Source: Maliibacterium massiliense (GTDB taxonomy: Bacteria; Bacillota; Clostridia; Christensenellales; Maliibacteriaceae). Taken from it: a DNA stretch of 64,000 nucleotides. Position 1 is the stretch's first letter. Every line of letters starts with the position of its first letter. Of the stretch, positions 17,942 through 26,469 are shown piece after piece. The stretch spans positions 1,550,001 through 1,614,000 of the forward strand of contig NZ_LR026983.1 in NCBI RefSeq assembly GCF_900604345.1. Reading direction: 5' to 3'. Both the position numbers and the translations under genes were made by a program. The notes beneath the pieces are model-generated. The model did not search any database. It was not told where the DNA came from and saw nothing but the letters and a program-made list of their open reading frames with translations.

Positions 17942-18583
17942 ATGCCGCAGCGCAAAATCTCCGAGGCGGTCATCCGCAGGCTCCCGCGCTACCACCGCTA
18001 TCTGTGCATGCTCCAGCAGGAGGGCGTGCAGCGCATCTCTTCGCAGCGCCTCAGCCAAGCCATGCACCTGACGGCCTCCCAGATACGGCAGGACCTCAAC
18101 TGCTTCGGCGGCTTTGGCCAGCAGGGCTACGGCTATGCGGTGCCCGAGCTCAGGCGCCAGGTGGCGCGCATACTGGGTTTGGACCGCCGCTATAACGTGG
18201 TCATCATCGGCGCGGGCCACATCGGCAGCGCGCTGATCCACTATCAGGGTTTTAAACGCGAGGGGTTTGACGTGGTGGCCGCCTTTGATATCGACAGCCG
18301 CCTGGTGGGCACCACCGTGGACACCACGCCGGTGCTGCCCATCGATGCGCTCGCCTCGTATCTGGGCAGCCACAGCGTGCACATCGGCGCGATCACATCG
18401 CCGGGCGCGCAGGCCCAGCAGGTGGTCGATACCCTGGTGGCGGGCGGGGTGCGCGCCATCTGGAACTTTGCGCCGGTGGACGTGCTGGCGCCGCAAGATG
18501 TGCATGTGGAGAACGTGCGCCTGAGCGACAGCCTGTGCGTGCTTTCCTATTACCTGTCCAACGATGCGCAGGAACGTTTGTAA
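17942..18583 (+). CDS. rex: Redox-sensing transcriptional repressor Rex
   Basis: Senses the NADH/NAD ratio and represses fermentation and respiration genes when NADH is low. 213 residues: an N-terminal winged helix (residues 1-75, with SQIRQDLNCFGGFGQQGYGY, a Rex hallmark), then a Rossmann domain starting with VVIIGAGHIGSAL, and a C-terminal swapped helix. AAGGAGAGG precedes the ATG by 7 bases. A likely promoter and a partial Rex operator lie upstream. The gene stands alone here; fermentation genes it would control, such as gldA, are nearby but show no clear Rex site. Confidence 0.96.
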   Translation: MPQRKISEAVIRRLPRYHRYLCMLQQEGVQRISSQRLSQAMHLTASQIRQDLNCFGGFGQQGYGYAVPELRRQVARILGLDRRYNVVIIGAGHIGSALIHYQGFKREGFDVVAAFDIDSRLVGTTVDTTPVLPIDALASYLGSHSVHIGAITSPGAQAQQVVDTLVAGGVRAIWNFAPVDVLAPQDVHVENVRLSDSLCVLSYYLSNDAQERL

Positions 18584-18611
18584 CATACCCTGATACAAAT
18601 CTTACAATTAT

Positions 18612-18641
18612 ATGACAAATAGGGAATTGGCCAGGTATAAT
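18612..18641 (+). promoter_or_regulatory. Probable promoter of the VanW gene
   Basis: ATGACA (18612-18617), 18 bases, perfect TATAAT (18636-18641). Confidence 0.65.
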
Positions 18642-18742
18642 ATTTACATCGGGGCGGCGATACGCTACCCTATATGCAAGTCGTTTTATGCCGTAACACA
18701 AGGTGCGGCGCACACGTTGAGAGTGCCGAAAGGAAAGACAAG

Positions 18743-20617
18743 ATGGACCGTTTTGATGAGGGAAAAAACAAGGAGCAGCTGACCCCGCAGCCGGATGACG
18801 CGCCCAAGGCGCAGCAGATGGAGGCGGGCATGGCGGAGCTGGACGCCGCCATTGCCGAGGCGATGGCCGGCGGAGACGCGCCCGAGGCCCAGGCAGAGGA
18901 TGCGCCCGGCGCGGAGCCTTACGCGCAGGACGTGCCCGCGCGTGACGCCTCCAGGCCGCAGGACGACGGGCTGGACGAGGTGCGCCGCGCGCTGGCGGAC
19001 GATGCGCCCGACAGGGAAGCGCAGGCAGAACAGGATGAGGCGTTTGCCATGCCGCAGGAGGATGACACGATGGCGCCCAAGCGTAAAAAGAAGAGCAGAA
19101 AACCGCTGTGGATCACGCTGAGCGTGCTACTGGTGGTGGCCATCGGCGTGGCGGCGTTCCTGCTGATCAAGGCGGATCAGGATAAAAAGGCGCGCATTGC
19201 GGCAGAGGACGCGCTGCTTGCGCAGGAGACCCTCTATGAGGGGATTTCCATCGACGGGGTGGACGTCTCGGGCATGACCCGCCAGCAGGCAACCGAGGCG
19301 GTGGACGCAAACCACGCCACCCGCCAGCAGACCTTTGCGCTCAACCTGACCGACGGGGATAAGAGTTATCCCCTCAACATCGGGGAGATGTCTCCGGCGT
19401 TTGATACACAGGCGGTCATCGAGCAGGCCTACCAGGTGGGCCGCGAGGGCACGCGCGAGGAAAAGCTGGCCCAGATCGAGCAGGTCAAGCAGAACAAAAA
19501 GGCGTTTGCCACCACGTACACGGTGGATCAGGCCGCGGTGGAGGCCAAGGTGGCGGAAATCGCCCAGCAGGCGTGCACCGATTTTAAGGAGCCCAGCGCC
19601 GCCATGAACAAGGCTGACCCGGGCAACCTCTTTACCTTTACCGAGGGACAGGACGGCCGCACCTTTGACCAGGCGGCGGTGGTGGCCCAGGTCATGGAGA
19701 TGATCAAGGGGGACGCATACAGCGACATTCCCTTGCCCATGCAGGTGAGTAAGCCCACTCGTTCGCTGGAGGATATCAAGGCCAACACGGTCAAGATCGC
19801 CTCGTATTCCACCACGTTTACCAACGTGCCCAACCGCAACCACAACATCCGCAAATCCGCAGAGACCATCAGCGGCACCGTGGTGCAGCCGGGCGAGACG
19901 TTCTCCTTTAACCAGACTACCGGCAACTGCAACGCGGCCAACGGCTACAAAGCCGCGGACGTGATCGTGGACGGCGGCCGCATCGTGCAGGAGGCCGGCG
20001 GCGGCATCTGCCAGACGTCCAGCACCATCTACAACGCGGTGGTGCGCTCCGATCTGGAGATTGTGGCGCGCCGACCGCACTCGCTGCCCTCCTCGTACGT
20101 GCCGCTGGGCCAGGATGCCACCGTATCGTGGCCCTCGCCCGACTTCAAGTTCCGCAACAACACGGATTATCCCATCTATATCTACAATGTGGTGACCAGC
20201 AACACCATCACCTGCACCATCTACGGCCGGCCGCTGCCTGACGCCCACCATATCGACCTGTCCACGCAGGTGCTCTCCTCTTGGGGCGCGCCCGCGTCGC
20301 AGACGCGCGTCAACAACAGCCTGGCGCCGGGCACCAAAAAGACCATCCAGGCCGCGCGCGGCGGCAAAAAGGTGCAGGTCACCAAAACGTGGTACGACGC
20401 CAACGGCAAGGTGATCAAATCGGTGGTGGACCATGTGGATACCTACGCCGCCAAGGCGGGTATTTACGAGGTGGGCCCAAGCGCGCCCGCGCAGACGCCG
20501 GTCAACTCGCCCGCGCCTACCCCCACGCCAGCACCCACGCCCGCGCAGACGCCGGCAGGCGATGCGGGCGGCAGCGGGGATGTTGGCGGCGCGGTGCAGG
20601 GCGGCGATGCCGCCTGA
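18743..20617 (+). CDS. VanW family cell-surface protein
   Basis: 624 residues starting at the ATG with AAAGGA 8 bases upstream. Layout: an acidic, Ala-rich cytoplasmic region (1-110), a basic patch KRKKKSRK (113-120), one membrane helix (122-142), an extracellular region resembling peptidoglycan-binding type 4 domains, the VanW domain (about 380-490, with GETFSFNQTTG, EAGGGICQTSSTIYNAV and RRPHSLPSSYVPLGQD), and a Pro/Thr-rich tail of APTPTP-like repeats. It is thus a type II membrane protein with its bulk outside. VanW was first seen in vancomycin-resistance clusters, but most such proteins in Clostridia are unlinked to resistance and their function is unknown. Confidence 0.9.
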   Translation: MDRFDEGKNKEQLTPQPDDAPKAQQMEAGMAELDAAIAEAMAGGDAPEAQAEDAPGAEPYAQDVPARDASRPQDDGLDEVRRALADDAPDREAQAEQDEAFAMPQEDDTMAPKRKKKSRKPLWITLSVLLVVAIGVAAFLLIKADQDKKARIAAEDALLAQETLYEGISIDGVDVSGMTRQQATEAVDANHATRQQTFALNLTDGDKSYPLNIGEMSPAFDTQAVIEQAYQVGREGTREEKLAQIEQVKQNKKAFATTYTVDQAAVEAKVAEIAQQACTDFKEPSAAMNKADPGNLFTFTEGQDGRTFDQAAVVAQVMEMIKGDAYSDIPLPMQVSKPTRSLEDIKANTVKIASYSTTFTNVPNRNHNIRKSAETISGTVVQPGETFSFNQTTGNCNAANGYKAADVIVDGGRIVQEAGGGICQTSSTIYNAVVRSDLEIVARRPHSLPSSYVPLGQDATVSWPSPDFKFRNNTDYPIYIYNVVTSNTITCTIYGRPLPDAHHIDLSTQVLSSWGAPASQTRVNNSLAPGTKKTIQAARGGKKVQVTKTWYDANGKVIKSVVDHVDTYAAKAGIYEVGPSAPAQTPVNSPAPTPTPAPTPAQTPAGDAGGSGDVGGAVQGGDAA

Positions 20618-20657
20618 GTCGTTTGCGCATTGTATAGGAACCGTTTGATTGGAAAGA

Positions 20658-20697
20658 GATGGGAACGCAAAAACCTTTTGCGCTCCCATCTGTTTTT
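20658..20697 (+). terminator. Intrinsic terminator after the VanW gene
   Basis: GATGGGA..CGCAAAA and TTTTGCG..TCCCATC form a 14-bp stem with one mismatch and a 3-base loop, followed by TGTTTTT. Confidence 0.9.
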
Positions 20698-20769
20698 ATC
20701 TTGACAAGAGCCTTTTTGCCGTGCCATGATGGGCGGTATAAAACACGAATACATGGGAGGGGTACTGGG

Positions 20770-21303
20770 ATGAATATCTGGCACGACATGGACCCCGCGC
20801 GGGTGACGCCCGAGGATTTTATGGCGGTGGTGGAGATCCCCAAGGGCGGCAAGATGAAGTATGAGCTGGATAAGGCCACGGGCATGCTCAAGCTGGACCG
20901 CGTGCTCTACACCTCCACCCACTATCCGGCCAACTACGGTTTCATCCCCCGCACGCTGGGGGATGATAAGGACCCGCTGGACGTTCTGATCTTATGCTCA
21001 GAACCTATCGAACCCATGACGCTGGTGCGCTGCTATCCCATCGGAGTGATCACCATGATCGACGCGGGCGCCAATGATGAAAAGATCATCGCCATCCCGT
21101 TTGGCGATCCCACCTACAACGGCTACCGCGCCATCGACGAACTGCCCGCCCATATCTTTGCGGAGATGCGGCACTTTTTCAGCGTATACAAGCAGCTGGA
21201 GGGCAAGCAGACGGCTGTCAATGAGGTGGACGGCGCGCAGCAGGCGCACGACATCATCGCAGCGTGCATCGCCAATTACGCGGCGCGCTTCGGGCAAAAG
21301 TAG
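20770..21303 (+). CDS. ppa: Inorganic pyrophosphatase, family I
   Basis: Hydrolyses pyrophosphate released by biosynthesis. 177 residues. The signature DDKDPLDVL (three metal-binding aspartates) lies near residue 75, after YPANYGFIPRTLG. The upstream extension of the frame to 20659 runs through the previous terminator. GGGAGGGG at 20755-20762 is 7 bases before the ATG at 20770. The soluble family I type is clear from size and signature. Confidence 0.96.
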   Translation: MNIWHDMDPARVTPEDFMAVVEIPKGGKMKYELDKATGMLKLDRVLYTSTHYPANYGFIPRTLGDDKDPLDVLILCSEPIEPMTLVRCYPIGVITMIDAGANDEKIIAIPFGDPTYNGYRAIDELPAHIFAEMRHFFSVYKQLEGKQTAVNEVDGAQQAHDIIAACIANYAARFGQK

Positions 21304-21325
21304 GCGCCGCGCGTGCGCCGGGGAA

Positions 21326-21355
21326 TTGCCACCACGGCGCGCGCGGTGCTACAAT
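21326..21355 (+). promoter_or_regulatory. Probable promoter of the Lrp-aminotransferase operon
   Basis: TTGCCA (21326-21331), 18 bases, TACAAT (21350-21355) with TGC before the -10. Confidence 0.6.
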
Positions 21356-21440
21356 AAAAACGACACAGTGGGCATATTTTTAAGGGTGCCGGCCCTGCGC
21401 GCAGCGCGCGCCGGCGCAAAGCAGAAGGAGGCGCAAAAAC

Positions 21441-21935
21441 ATGCAGAGCAAACTGGATATGGATATCCTGGAGATTCTGATGGAGGACGCACGCACCACG
21501 CCCGAGCAGATCGCGGTGATGCTGGGGGAGGAGCCCCAGCACATCAAGGAGACGATCGCACGCATGGAGCAGGAGGGCGTGATCATCAAATACCGCGCGC
21601 TGCTCAACTGGGAAAAGCTGGATACCGACCTGGTGGAGGCCTGGATTGAGGTGCGCGTCACCCCCCAGATGGACGCGGGCTTTGACGCCATCGCCGAGAA
21701 GATCTACCGCTACCCCGAGGTCAAGGCGCTCTATTTGATGAGCGGCCCCTTTGATTTGATGGTGCGCGTGGAGGGTCATAATTTGAAAAACGTGGCGATG
21801 TTCGTCTCCCAGAAGCTCTCGCTCATCGAGGGCGTGCAGTCCACGGCCACGCACTTTTTGCTCAAGCGCTACAAGAGCGACGGCGTGGTGCTGGAGAAGA
21901 AATCCACCGACCGCAGATTGGTGGTATCGCCGTGA
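21441..21935 (+). CDS. Lrp/AsnC family transcriptional regulator
   Basis: 164 residues: an N-terminal winged helix (MDILEILMEDARTTPEQIA...) and a C-terminal ligand-binding domain (VEAWIEVRVTPQ, GPFDLMVRVEG). AGAAGGAGG precedes the ATG. The next gene starts within its stop codon (GTGA overlap), so translation is coupled. In Bacillus subtilis a pair of an Lrp-type regulator and a transaminase (yugG-yugH, linked to alanine synthesis) has the same order, which suggests that this regulator controls the aminotransferase. The ligand is not known here. Confidence 0.92.
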   Translation: MQSKLDMDILEILMEDARTTPEQIAVMLGEEPQHIKETIARMEQEGVIIKYRALLNWEKLDTDLVEAWIEVRVTPQMDAGFDAIAEKIYRYPEVKALYLMSGPFDLMVRVEGHNLKNVAMFVSQKLSLIEGVQSTATHFLLKRYKSDGVVLEKKSTDRRLVVSP

Positions 21936-23119
21936 ACTACGAGAAGATCATCAACAAAAAGATTCAGGACATCCCCCCTTCGGGCATCCGCAAGTACTTT
22001 GATATCGTCAGCGAGATGAAGGACGCCATCTCCCTGGGCATCGGCGAGCCGGATTTCGTCACGCCCTGGCACATCTGCGAGGCGGCCATCTGCGCGGTGG
22101 AGGAGGGCCAGACCCACTATTCCTCCAACTGGGGCACCATCGAGCTGCGCCGCGAGATCGCGCGCTATATGAAGCACCGCTTCGCCCTGGAATACGACCC
22201 TAAGGACGAGATCCTGGTGACCGTGGGCGCGAGCGAGGGCATCGACCTTGCGCTTCGCACCCTGCTGGAGCCGGGCGACGAGGTGCTCATCCCCGAGCCG
22301 TCGTACGTATCGTACATGCCGGGCGTCACCTTTGCGGGGGGCGTGCCCGTGGGCGTGGTGACGGGCGAGGCGGACGCGTTTAAGCTGACGGCCGACGCGG
22401 TGCTTGATAAGATCACCCCGCGCACCAAGGCGCTGATTCTGCCCTATCCCAACAACCCCACCGGCGCGATCATGGAGCGCAGCTATTTAGAGGCGCTGGC
22501 CGACGTGCTGGAAAAGACGGATATCATGGTGATCTCCGATGAGATCTACGCGGAGCTTTCCTACGGCGGCACGCACGAATCCATCGCGCGCCTGCCGGGC
22601 ATGCGGGAGCGTACCATCGTGCTCAACGGCTTTTCCAAGGCGTTTGCCATGACGGGCTGGCGCATGGGCTACGTGTGCTGCCCGCGCCAGATCATGCAGT
22701 GCATGGTGAAGATCCACCAGTACACCATTTTGTGCGCGCCCATGATGGGGCAGAAGGCCGCCGAGGAGGCGCTTGCCATCGGCTATGAGAACGACTACGC
22801 GGATATCTCCTACATGCGCCGCATCTACGACCGCCGCCGCAGGATGATGGTGCAGGGCTTTCGGGATATGGGGCTGGACTGCTTTGAGCCCAAGGGCGCG
22901 TTTTACGTGTTCCCCAACATCCAAAAGACGGGCTTTTCCTCGGAGGAATTCTGCGACCGCCTGCTGGAGGAGCAGCACGTGGCCTGCGTGCCGGGCACGG
23001 CCTTTGGCCCCAGTGGCGAGGGCTTTGTGCGCTGCAGCTACGCCGCCGCCACCGACCAGCTGAAGATCGCGCTGGAGCGCATCGCGTGCTTCGTCAAAAA
23101 ATACATCAAAGCAGGGTAA
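21932..23119 (+). CDS. Class I/II pyridoxal-phosphate aminotransferase
   Basis: 395 residues of the fold-type I aspartate aminotransferase superfamily. Seen are YSSNWGTIELRREIA, the PLP-phosphate-binding region with NNPTGAIM, the Schiff-base lysine in NGFSKAFAMTGWRMGY (about residue 235) and the C-terminal Arg in GFVRCSYA. The GTG start overlaps the stop of the regulator by 4 bases. Likely substrate pair: an amino acid such as alanine or aspartate with 2-oxoglutarate; an alanine transaminase role is inferred from the Bacillus gene pair only. Confidence 0.93.
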   Translation: MNYEKIINKKIQDIPPSGIRKYFDIVSEMKDAISLGIGEPDFVTPWHICEAAICAVEEGQTHYSSNWGTIELRREIARYMKHRFALEYDPKDEILVTVGASEGIDLALRTLLEPGDEVLIPEPSYVSYMPGVTFAGGVPVGVVTGEADAFKLTADAVLDKITPRTKALILPYPNNPTGAIMERSYLEALADVLEKTDIMVISDEIYAELSYGGTHESIARLPGMRERTIVLNGFSKAFAMTGWRMGYVCCPRQIMQCMVKIHQYTILCAPMMGQKAAEEALAIGYENDYADISYMRRIYDRRRRMMVQGFRDMGLDCFEPKGAFYVFPNIQKTGFSSEEFCDRLLEEQHVACVPGTAFGPSGEGFVRCSYAAATDQLKIALERIACFVKKYIKAG

Positions 23120-23122
23120 GCT

Positions 23123-23824
23123 ATGCAGCAAACAGAGCAGGGCGCCAAGGTGCAGACCAGGCGCCTCTACCTCAACCGCAAAAAACCCATCGCCACCTAC
23201 TGCATACTGGGCGTCACCATCGCGGTGTTTCTGCTGGAGTGGCACTTCGGCGCGCTGGACGACGCCTGGGTGCTGGTGCAGATGGGCGCCAAGTTCAACC
23301 CCGCTATCGCCGCGGGGCAGTACTGGCGGCTGATCACCCCCATCTTTCTGCATGTGGATTTGATGCACATCTTCTGCAACATGCTGGCGCTCTACTGGTG
23401 GGGGCCCACCATTGAGCTGCTCTTCGGCAGGGCGAAGTTTGTGGCGATCTACCTGCTTTCGGGAATCGTGGGCAACGCGCTGAGCTACTTTTTCTCCGCC
23501 TCGCTGGCGGTGGGCGCATCGGGCGCCATCTTCGGCATCTTTGGCACGCTGCTCTCCTTTCGCAAGTCCTATCCGGACGTGTATAAACAGGTCTTCGGCA
23601 CGCGCGTGCTGATCATCCTCGCACTGAACATCGTCAACGGCCTGCTCACCCCCCAGATCGATAACTTCGGCCACCTGGGCGGCATCATCGGGGGCTTTCT
23701 CGTATCCGAGATGCTGGGCACGTTGGGCTTTGGACGCATCAACAGCCGCAAAATCGCCGCCGGCGCGGCGCTTGCGGCGCTCATCGGCGTCTGCCTGTAC
23801 ATAGGTCCGCTGCATATGATCTAA
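23123..23824 (+). CDS. Rhomboid family intramembrane serine protease
   Basis: 233 residues with about six membrane helices. The catalytic serine is in GASGAIFG (about residue 135) and the histidine in FGHLGGIIGG (about residue 185). Other family marks are the WRLITPIFLH segment and HIFCNMLALYWWG. It begins 3 bases after the aminotransferase stop, so it probably belongs to the same transcript although the functions look unrelated. Substrates of bacterial rhomboids are largely unknown. Confidence 0.94.
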   Translation: MQQTEQGAKVQTRRLYLNRKKPIATYCILGVTIAVFLLEWHFGALDDAWVLVQMGAKFNPAIAAGQYWRLITPIFLHVDLMHIFCNMLALYWWGPTIELLFGRAKFVAIYLLSGIVGNALSYFFSASLAVGASGAIFGIFGTLLSFRKSYPDVYKQVFGTRVLIILALNIVNGLLTPQIDNFGHLGGIIGGFLVSEMLGTLGFGRINSRKIAAGAALAALIGVCLYIGPLHMI

Positions 23825-23861
23825 CCGCAAGCGCAACGCCCCTGAAAAGAGGAAGATGTGG

Positions 23862-25211
23862 ATGAACCGCAGCCGCATTCTGTTTGGCCAGCTGAAAAGC
23901 CGCGCCTATGAGATCGTCTTCGGCGGCAATGTGCCCAGCAACCCCTACAAGCGCGACCAGGACCTGTTTGTGCTGGAGGGCATGAGCGCTAATGTGTTTG
24001 TGCAGACCACCACAGGCGTGTACCTGACGGGCTACGCGCTGCTGCTCGGCGTGCCGCCCTACATCGTAGGGCTGCTCTACGCACTGCCCCAGCTGACCAA
24101 CGTGCTGCAGATGGTGGTGGCCCCCCTCTACGAAAAGCTGCCCCGCAGAAAGCCGTTGATGGTACTTTTTAATGTGCTTTACCGCACGCTGATGGTGGGG
24201 GTGATCCTCATCCCGCTGCTGCTGCCCAAACCCGCCTGGCCGGTTGCCATGGTGGTGATGGTGCTGCTGGGCAACGCCGCCTACTCGCTCTACCTGCCGG
24301 GCGTGAACAACTGGACGCTCTCGCTGGTGCCGCCCGAGCTTCGGGCGCGCTATTTTCCCATGCGCGAGTCGGGGCTGCAGTTTGTGGCCATGATCGTCAG
24401 CCTCAGCGTGGGCGTGCTGACCGACGCGGTGGGCGGGGGCTACGCGGGCTTTGCCACGGCCTACGGCATCGCGGCGGCGGCCGTTGCGTGCAATATCTAC
24501 TTAACGGCGCGCATCCGCGAGCCAAAGTCGCCCCATCCCCCCATGCGCATGCGCCTGTCCAGGCTCCTCAAAATTCCGCTGGTTGACAAGCGCTTTGTGC
24601 GCCTGGTGCTGTTCTACAGCATCTACAATTTCGGCATGTGGATGAGCATGCCCTACGAGAGCATCTACATGAAACAGCATCTGCACCTGTCCTTTGGCGT
24701 GATCGCACTGCAGAACGCGGTGTACCTGCTCAGCTTTGTGCTGACCATCCGCATCTGGGGCAGGGTGGCGCGCGCGCGTAGCTGGAAGTACGCGCTCACC
24801 TGCTGCTGCGCGGTCTACACCCTGCGCGTGGCGGTGTGGTCCCTGGTCGGGCCCGGCACGTGGTGGCTCGTATTTCCCAACGCGTTGATCGCGGGCGTGG
24901 GTTACGGGGGGCTCAACATCGGCATCCTCAACGCCGTGGCCGAGGAGGCGCAGGACGACTGCCGCACGGTATACCTGTCCCTGCAGGCGGCGGTGACGGG
25001 CATCTCCTCCTTCTCCGGACCGCTGCTGGCGGGCGGGGCCATCGCGCTGCTTGAGCGTCTGGCTGCGGCGTGGGCGGTGCCCGGCGTATCGGGCATGCAG
25101 CTGTTCTTTCTGTTTTCCTCGCTGCTGATGCTGGCAGGCACGCTGCTTTTATTCGGGTTGATGCGCGCCTACGCGCGGCCGCAGGCATCGGCTGCGCGCA
25201 GGGCCGCATAG
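23862..25211 (+). CDS. MFS transporter
   Basis: 449 residues with about 12 predicted membrane helices and the loop pattern of the major facilitator superfamily (for example LYEKLPRRKPLM between helices 2 and 3). The ATG at 23856 is only 3 bases from GAGG, while the ATG at 23862 has 9 bases, so the latter is used. It follows rhomboid by 37 bases and is followed by the DUF362 gene after 31 bases, so the run 21441-26403 may be one long operon. The substrate cannot be read from the sequence. Confidence 0.88.
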   Translation: MNRSRILFGQLKSRAYEIVFGGNVPSNPYKRDQDLFVLEGMSANVFVQTTTGVYLTGYALLLGVPPYIVGLLYALPQLTNVLQMVVAPLYEKLPRRKPLMVLFNVLYRTLMVGVILIPLLLPKPAWPVAMVVMVLLGNAAYSLYLPGVNNWTLSLVPPELRARYFPMRESGLQFVAMIVSLSVGVLTDAVGGGYAGFATAYGIAAAAVACNIYLTARIREPKSPHPPMRMRLSRLLKIPLVDKRFVRLVLFYSIYNFGMWMSMPYESIYMKQHLHLSFGVIALQNAVYLLSFVLTIRIWGRVARARSWKYALTCCCAVYTLRVAVWSLVGPGTWWLVFPNALIAGVGYGGLNIGILNAVAEEAQDDCRTVYLSLQAAVTGISSFSGPLLAGGAIALLERLAAAWAVPGVSGMQLFFLFSSLLMLAGTLLLFGLMRAYARPQASAARRAA

Positions 25212-25242
25212 GTATAGACAACGGTATGGAAGGGTATGACGC

Positions 25243-26403
25243 ATGACCAACGATGCACGCAAGACCGTCGCGCTGATGCGGCTGGAGACATACGCGCGCG
25301 CTGACACGGCGCGCGCGCTGGACGGCGCGCTGGACCTTATGGGCGGCATTTCGTCCATGATCGCGCCGGGCATGCGGGTGCTTGTCAAGGTCAACCTGCT
25401 GCGCAAAAGCGCGCCCGAGCAGGCGATCACCACCCATCCGGCGGTGGTGGAGGCCGTGTGCCGCGCCCTGCAGCGGGCGGGCGCCACGCCCATCATCGGC
25501 GACAGCCCAGGAGGGCGCTTTACGGGCGCAGCGCTCAAAGGCGTCTACGAATCCTGCGGTATGGCCGAGGTGGCCCGGCGCACCGGCGCGCAGCTCAACT
25601 GGGATACCGCCACGTGCGATGTACAGTACCCCGCCGGCGGGGTGATGCGCGCCTTTACCATCGCGCGCATGGTCACGCAGGCAGACGCGGTGATCTCCCT
25701 TGCCAAGCTCAAGACCCACGGCATGACCGGCTACACCGGCGCAGTGAAAAACCTCTTTGGTGTGATCCCCGGCACGGTCAAGGTGGAGCACCACTACCGT
25801 TTCCCCACGCTGGACGCCTTCGCCGATATGCTGCTGGATATCGAGGGCTATGTGCGGCCCGTGCTGAGCGTGATCGACGCGGTGGAGGCCATGGAGGGGG
25901 AAGGCCCCTCGAGCGGCGATGCGCGCCACATGGGCGCGCTGGTCGTCAGCAAAAGCGCGCACGCGGCCGACTGGGTGGGTATCTCGCTGATGAACCAGAA
26001 GCCGCCGCGCATCTGCACGATCCAGCGCGCCATCGCGCGCGGCCTGCTTGCGGCGGATGGCGCGGACATCGCGGTATTGGGCGAGCCGATCGACGCGCTT
26101 GTGGTGCGCGATTTCAAGGTCAAGCTGCCCAAGTCGACCCAGATGAACACGCTTGGCGCCATCCCGCCGCTGCTGCGGGGCGCTGCGGAGCGCCTGCTGC
26201 GCGTCAAGCCCCAAGTGGACGGGGGCAAGTGCGTAGGTTGCGCCGAATGCGCGCGCAGCTGCCCAGTGCAGGCCATCACCATGGCCAGCGGCAAGGCGCA
26301 GATGGACCTGGGCAAGTGTATCCGCTGCTTCTGCTGTCAGGAGCTCTGCCCCCGCCTGGCCGTCTCCATCCACCGGCCCTGGATTGTCAAGCTGCTCAAA
26401 TAG
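25243..26403 (+). CDS. DUF362 domain protein with two 4Fe-4S clusters
   Basis: 386 residues. The N-terminal DUF362 domain (about 10-300) includes KVNLLRKSAPEQAITTHP and LAKLKTHGMTGYTGAVKN. The C-terminus holds a ferredoxin-like pair of clusters, CVGCAECARSCP and CIRCFCCQELCP, in which the usual spacing is kept. DUF362 proteins are common in anaerobes, and their reaction is not established. The 3' end of the gene contains a good promoter for the next gene. Confidence 0.93.
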   Translation: MTNDARKTVALMRLETYARADTARALDGALDLMGGISSMIAPGMRVLVKVNLLRKSAPEQAITTHPAVVEAVCRALQRAGATPIIGDSPGGRFTGAALKGVYESCGMAEVARRTGAQLNWDTATCDVQYPAGGVMRAFTIARMVTQADAVISLAKLKTHGMTGYTGAVKNLFGVIPGTVKVEHHYRFPTLDAFADMLLDIEGYVRPVLSVIDAVEAMEGEGPSSGDARHMGALVVSKSAHAADWVGISLMNQKPPRICTIQRAIARGLLAADGADIAVLGEPIDALVVRDFKVKLPKSTQMNTLGAIPPLLRGAAERLLRVKPQVDGGKCVGCAECARSCPVQAITMASGKAQMDLGKCIRCFCCQELCPRLAVSIHRPWIVKLLK

Positions 26404-26412
26404 CGTTATAAT
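26384..26412 (+). promoter_or_regulatory. Probable promoter of the zinc-ribbon gene
   Basis: TTGTCA (26384-26389), 17 bases, perfect TATAAT (26407-26412). The -35 lies inside the end of the DUF362 gene. Confidence 0.75.
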
Positions 26413-26469
26413 GAAGCATGGATTTATTTACGCCTATACGATGCACATGCTGTTGAAGGAGGTTGTACT

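Noticed and set aside
20701..20742. TTGACA as -35 of a ppa promoter
   Set aside because: The nearest -10-like word (TATAAA, 20737) is 30 bases away, and the closer TTGCCG gives only 15 bases; no convincing promoter.
24928..26373. Minus-strand frame opposite the MFS and DUF362 genes
   Set aside because: Shadow composition, and the plus-strand genes carry the real motifs and ribosome sites.
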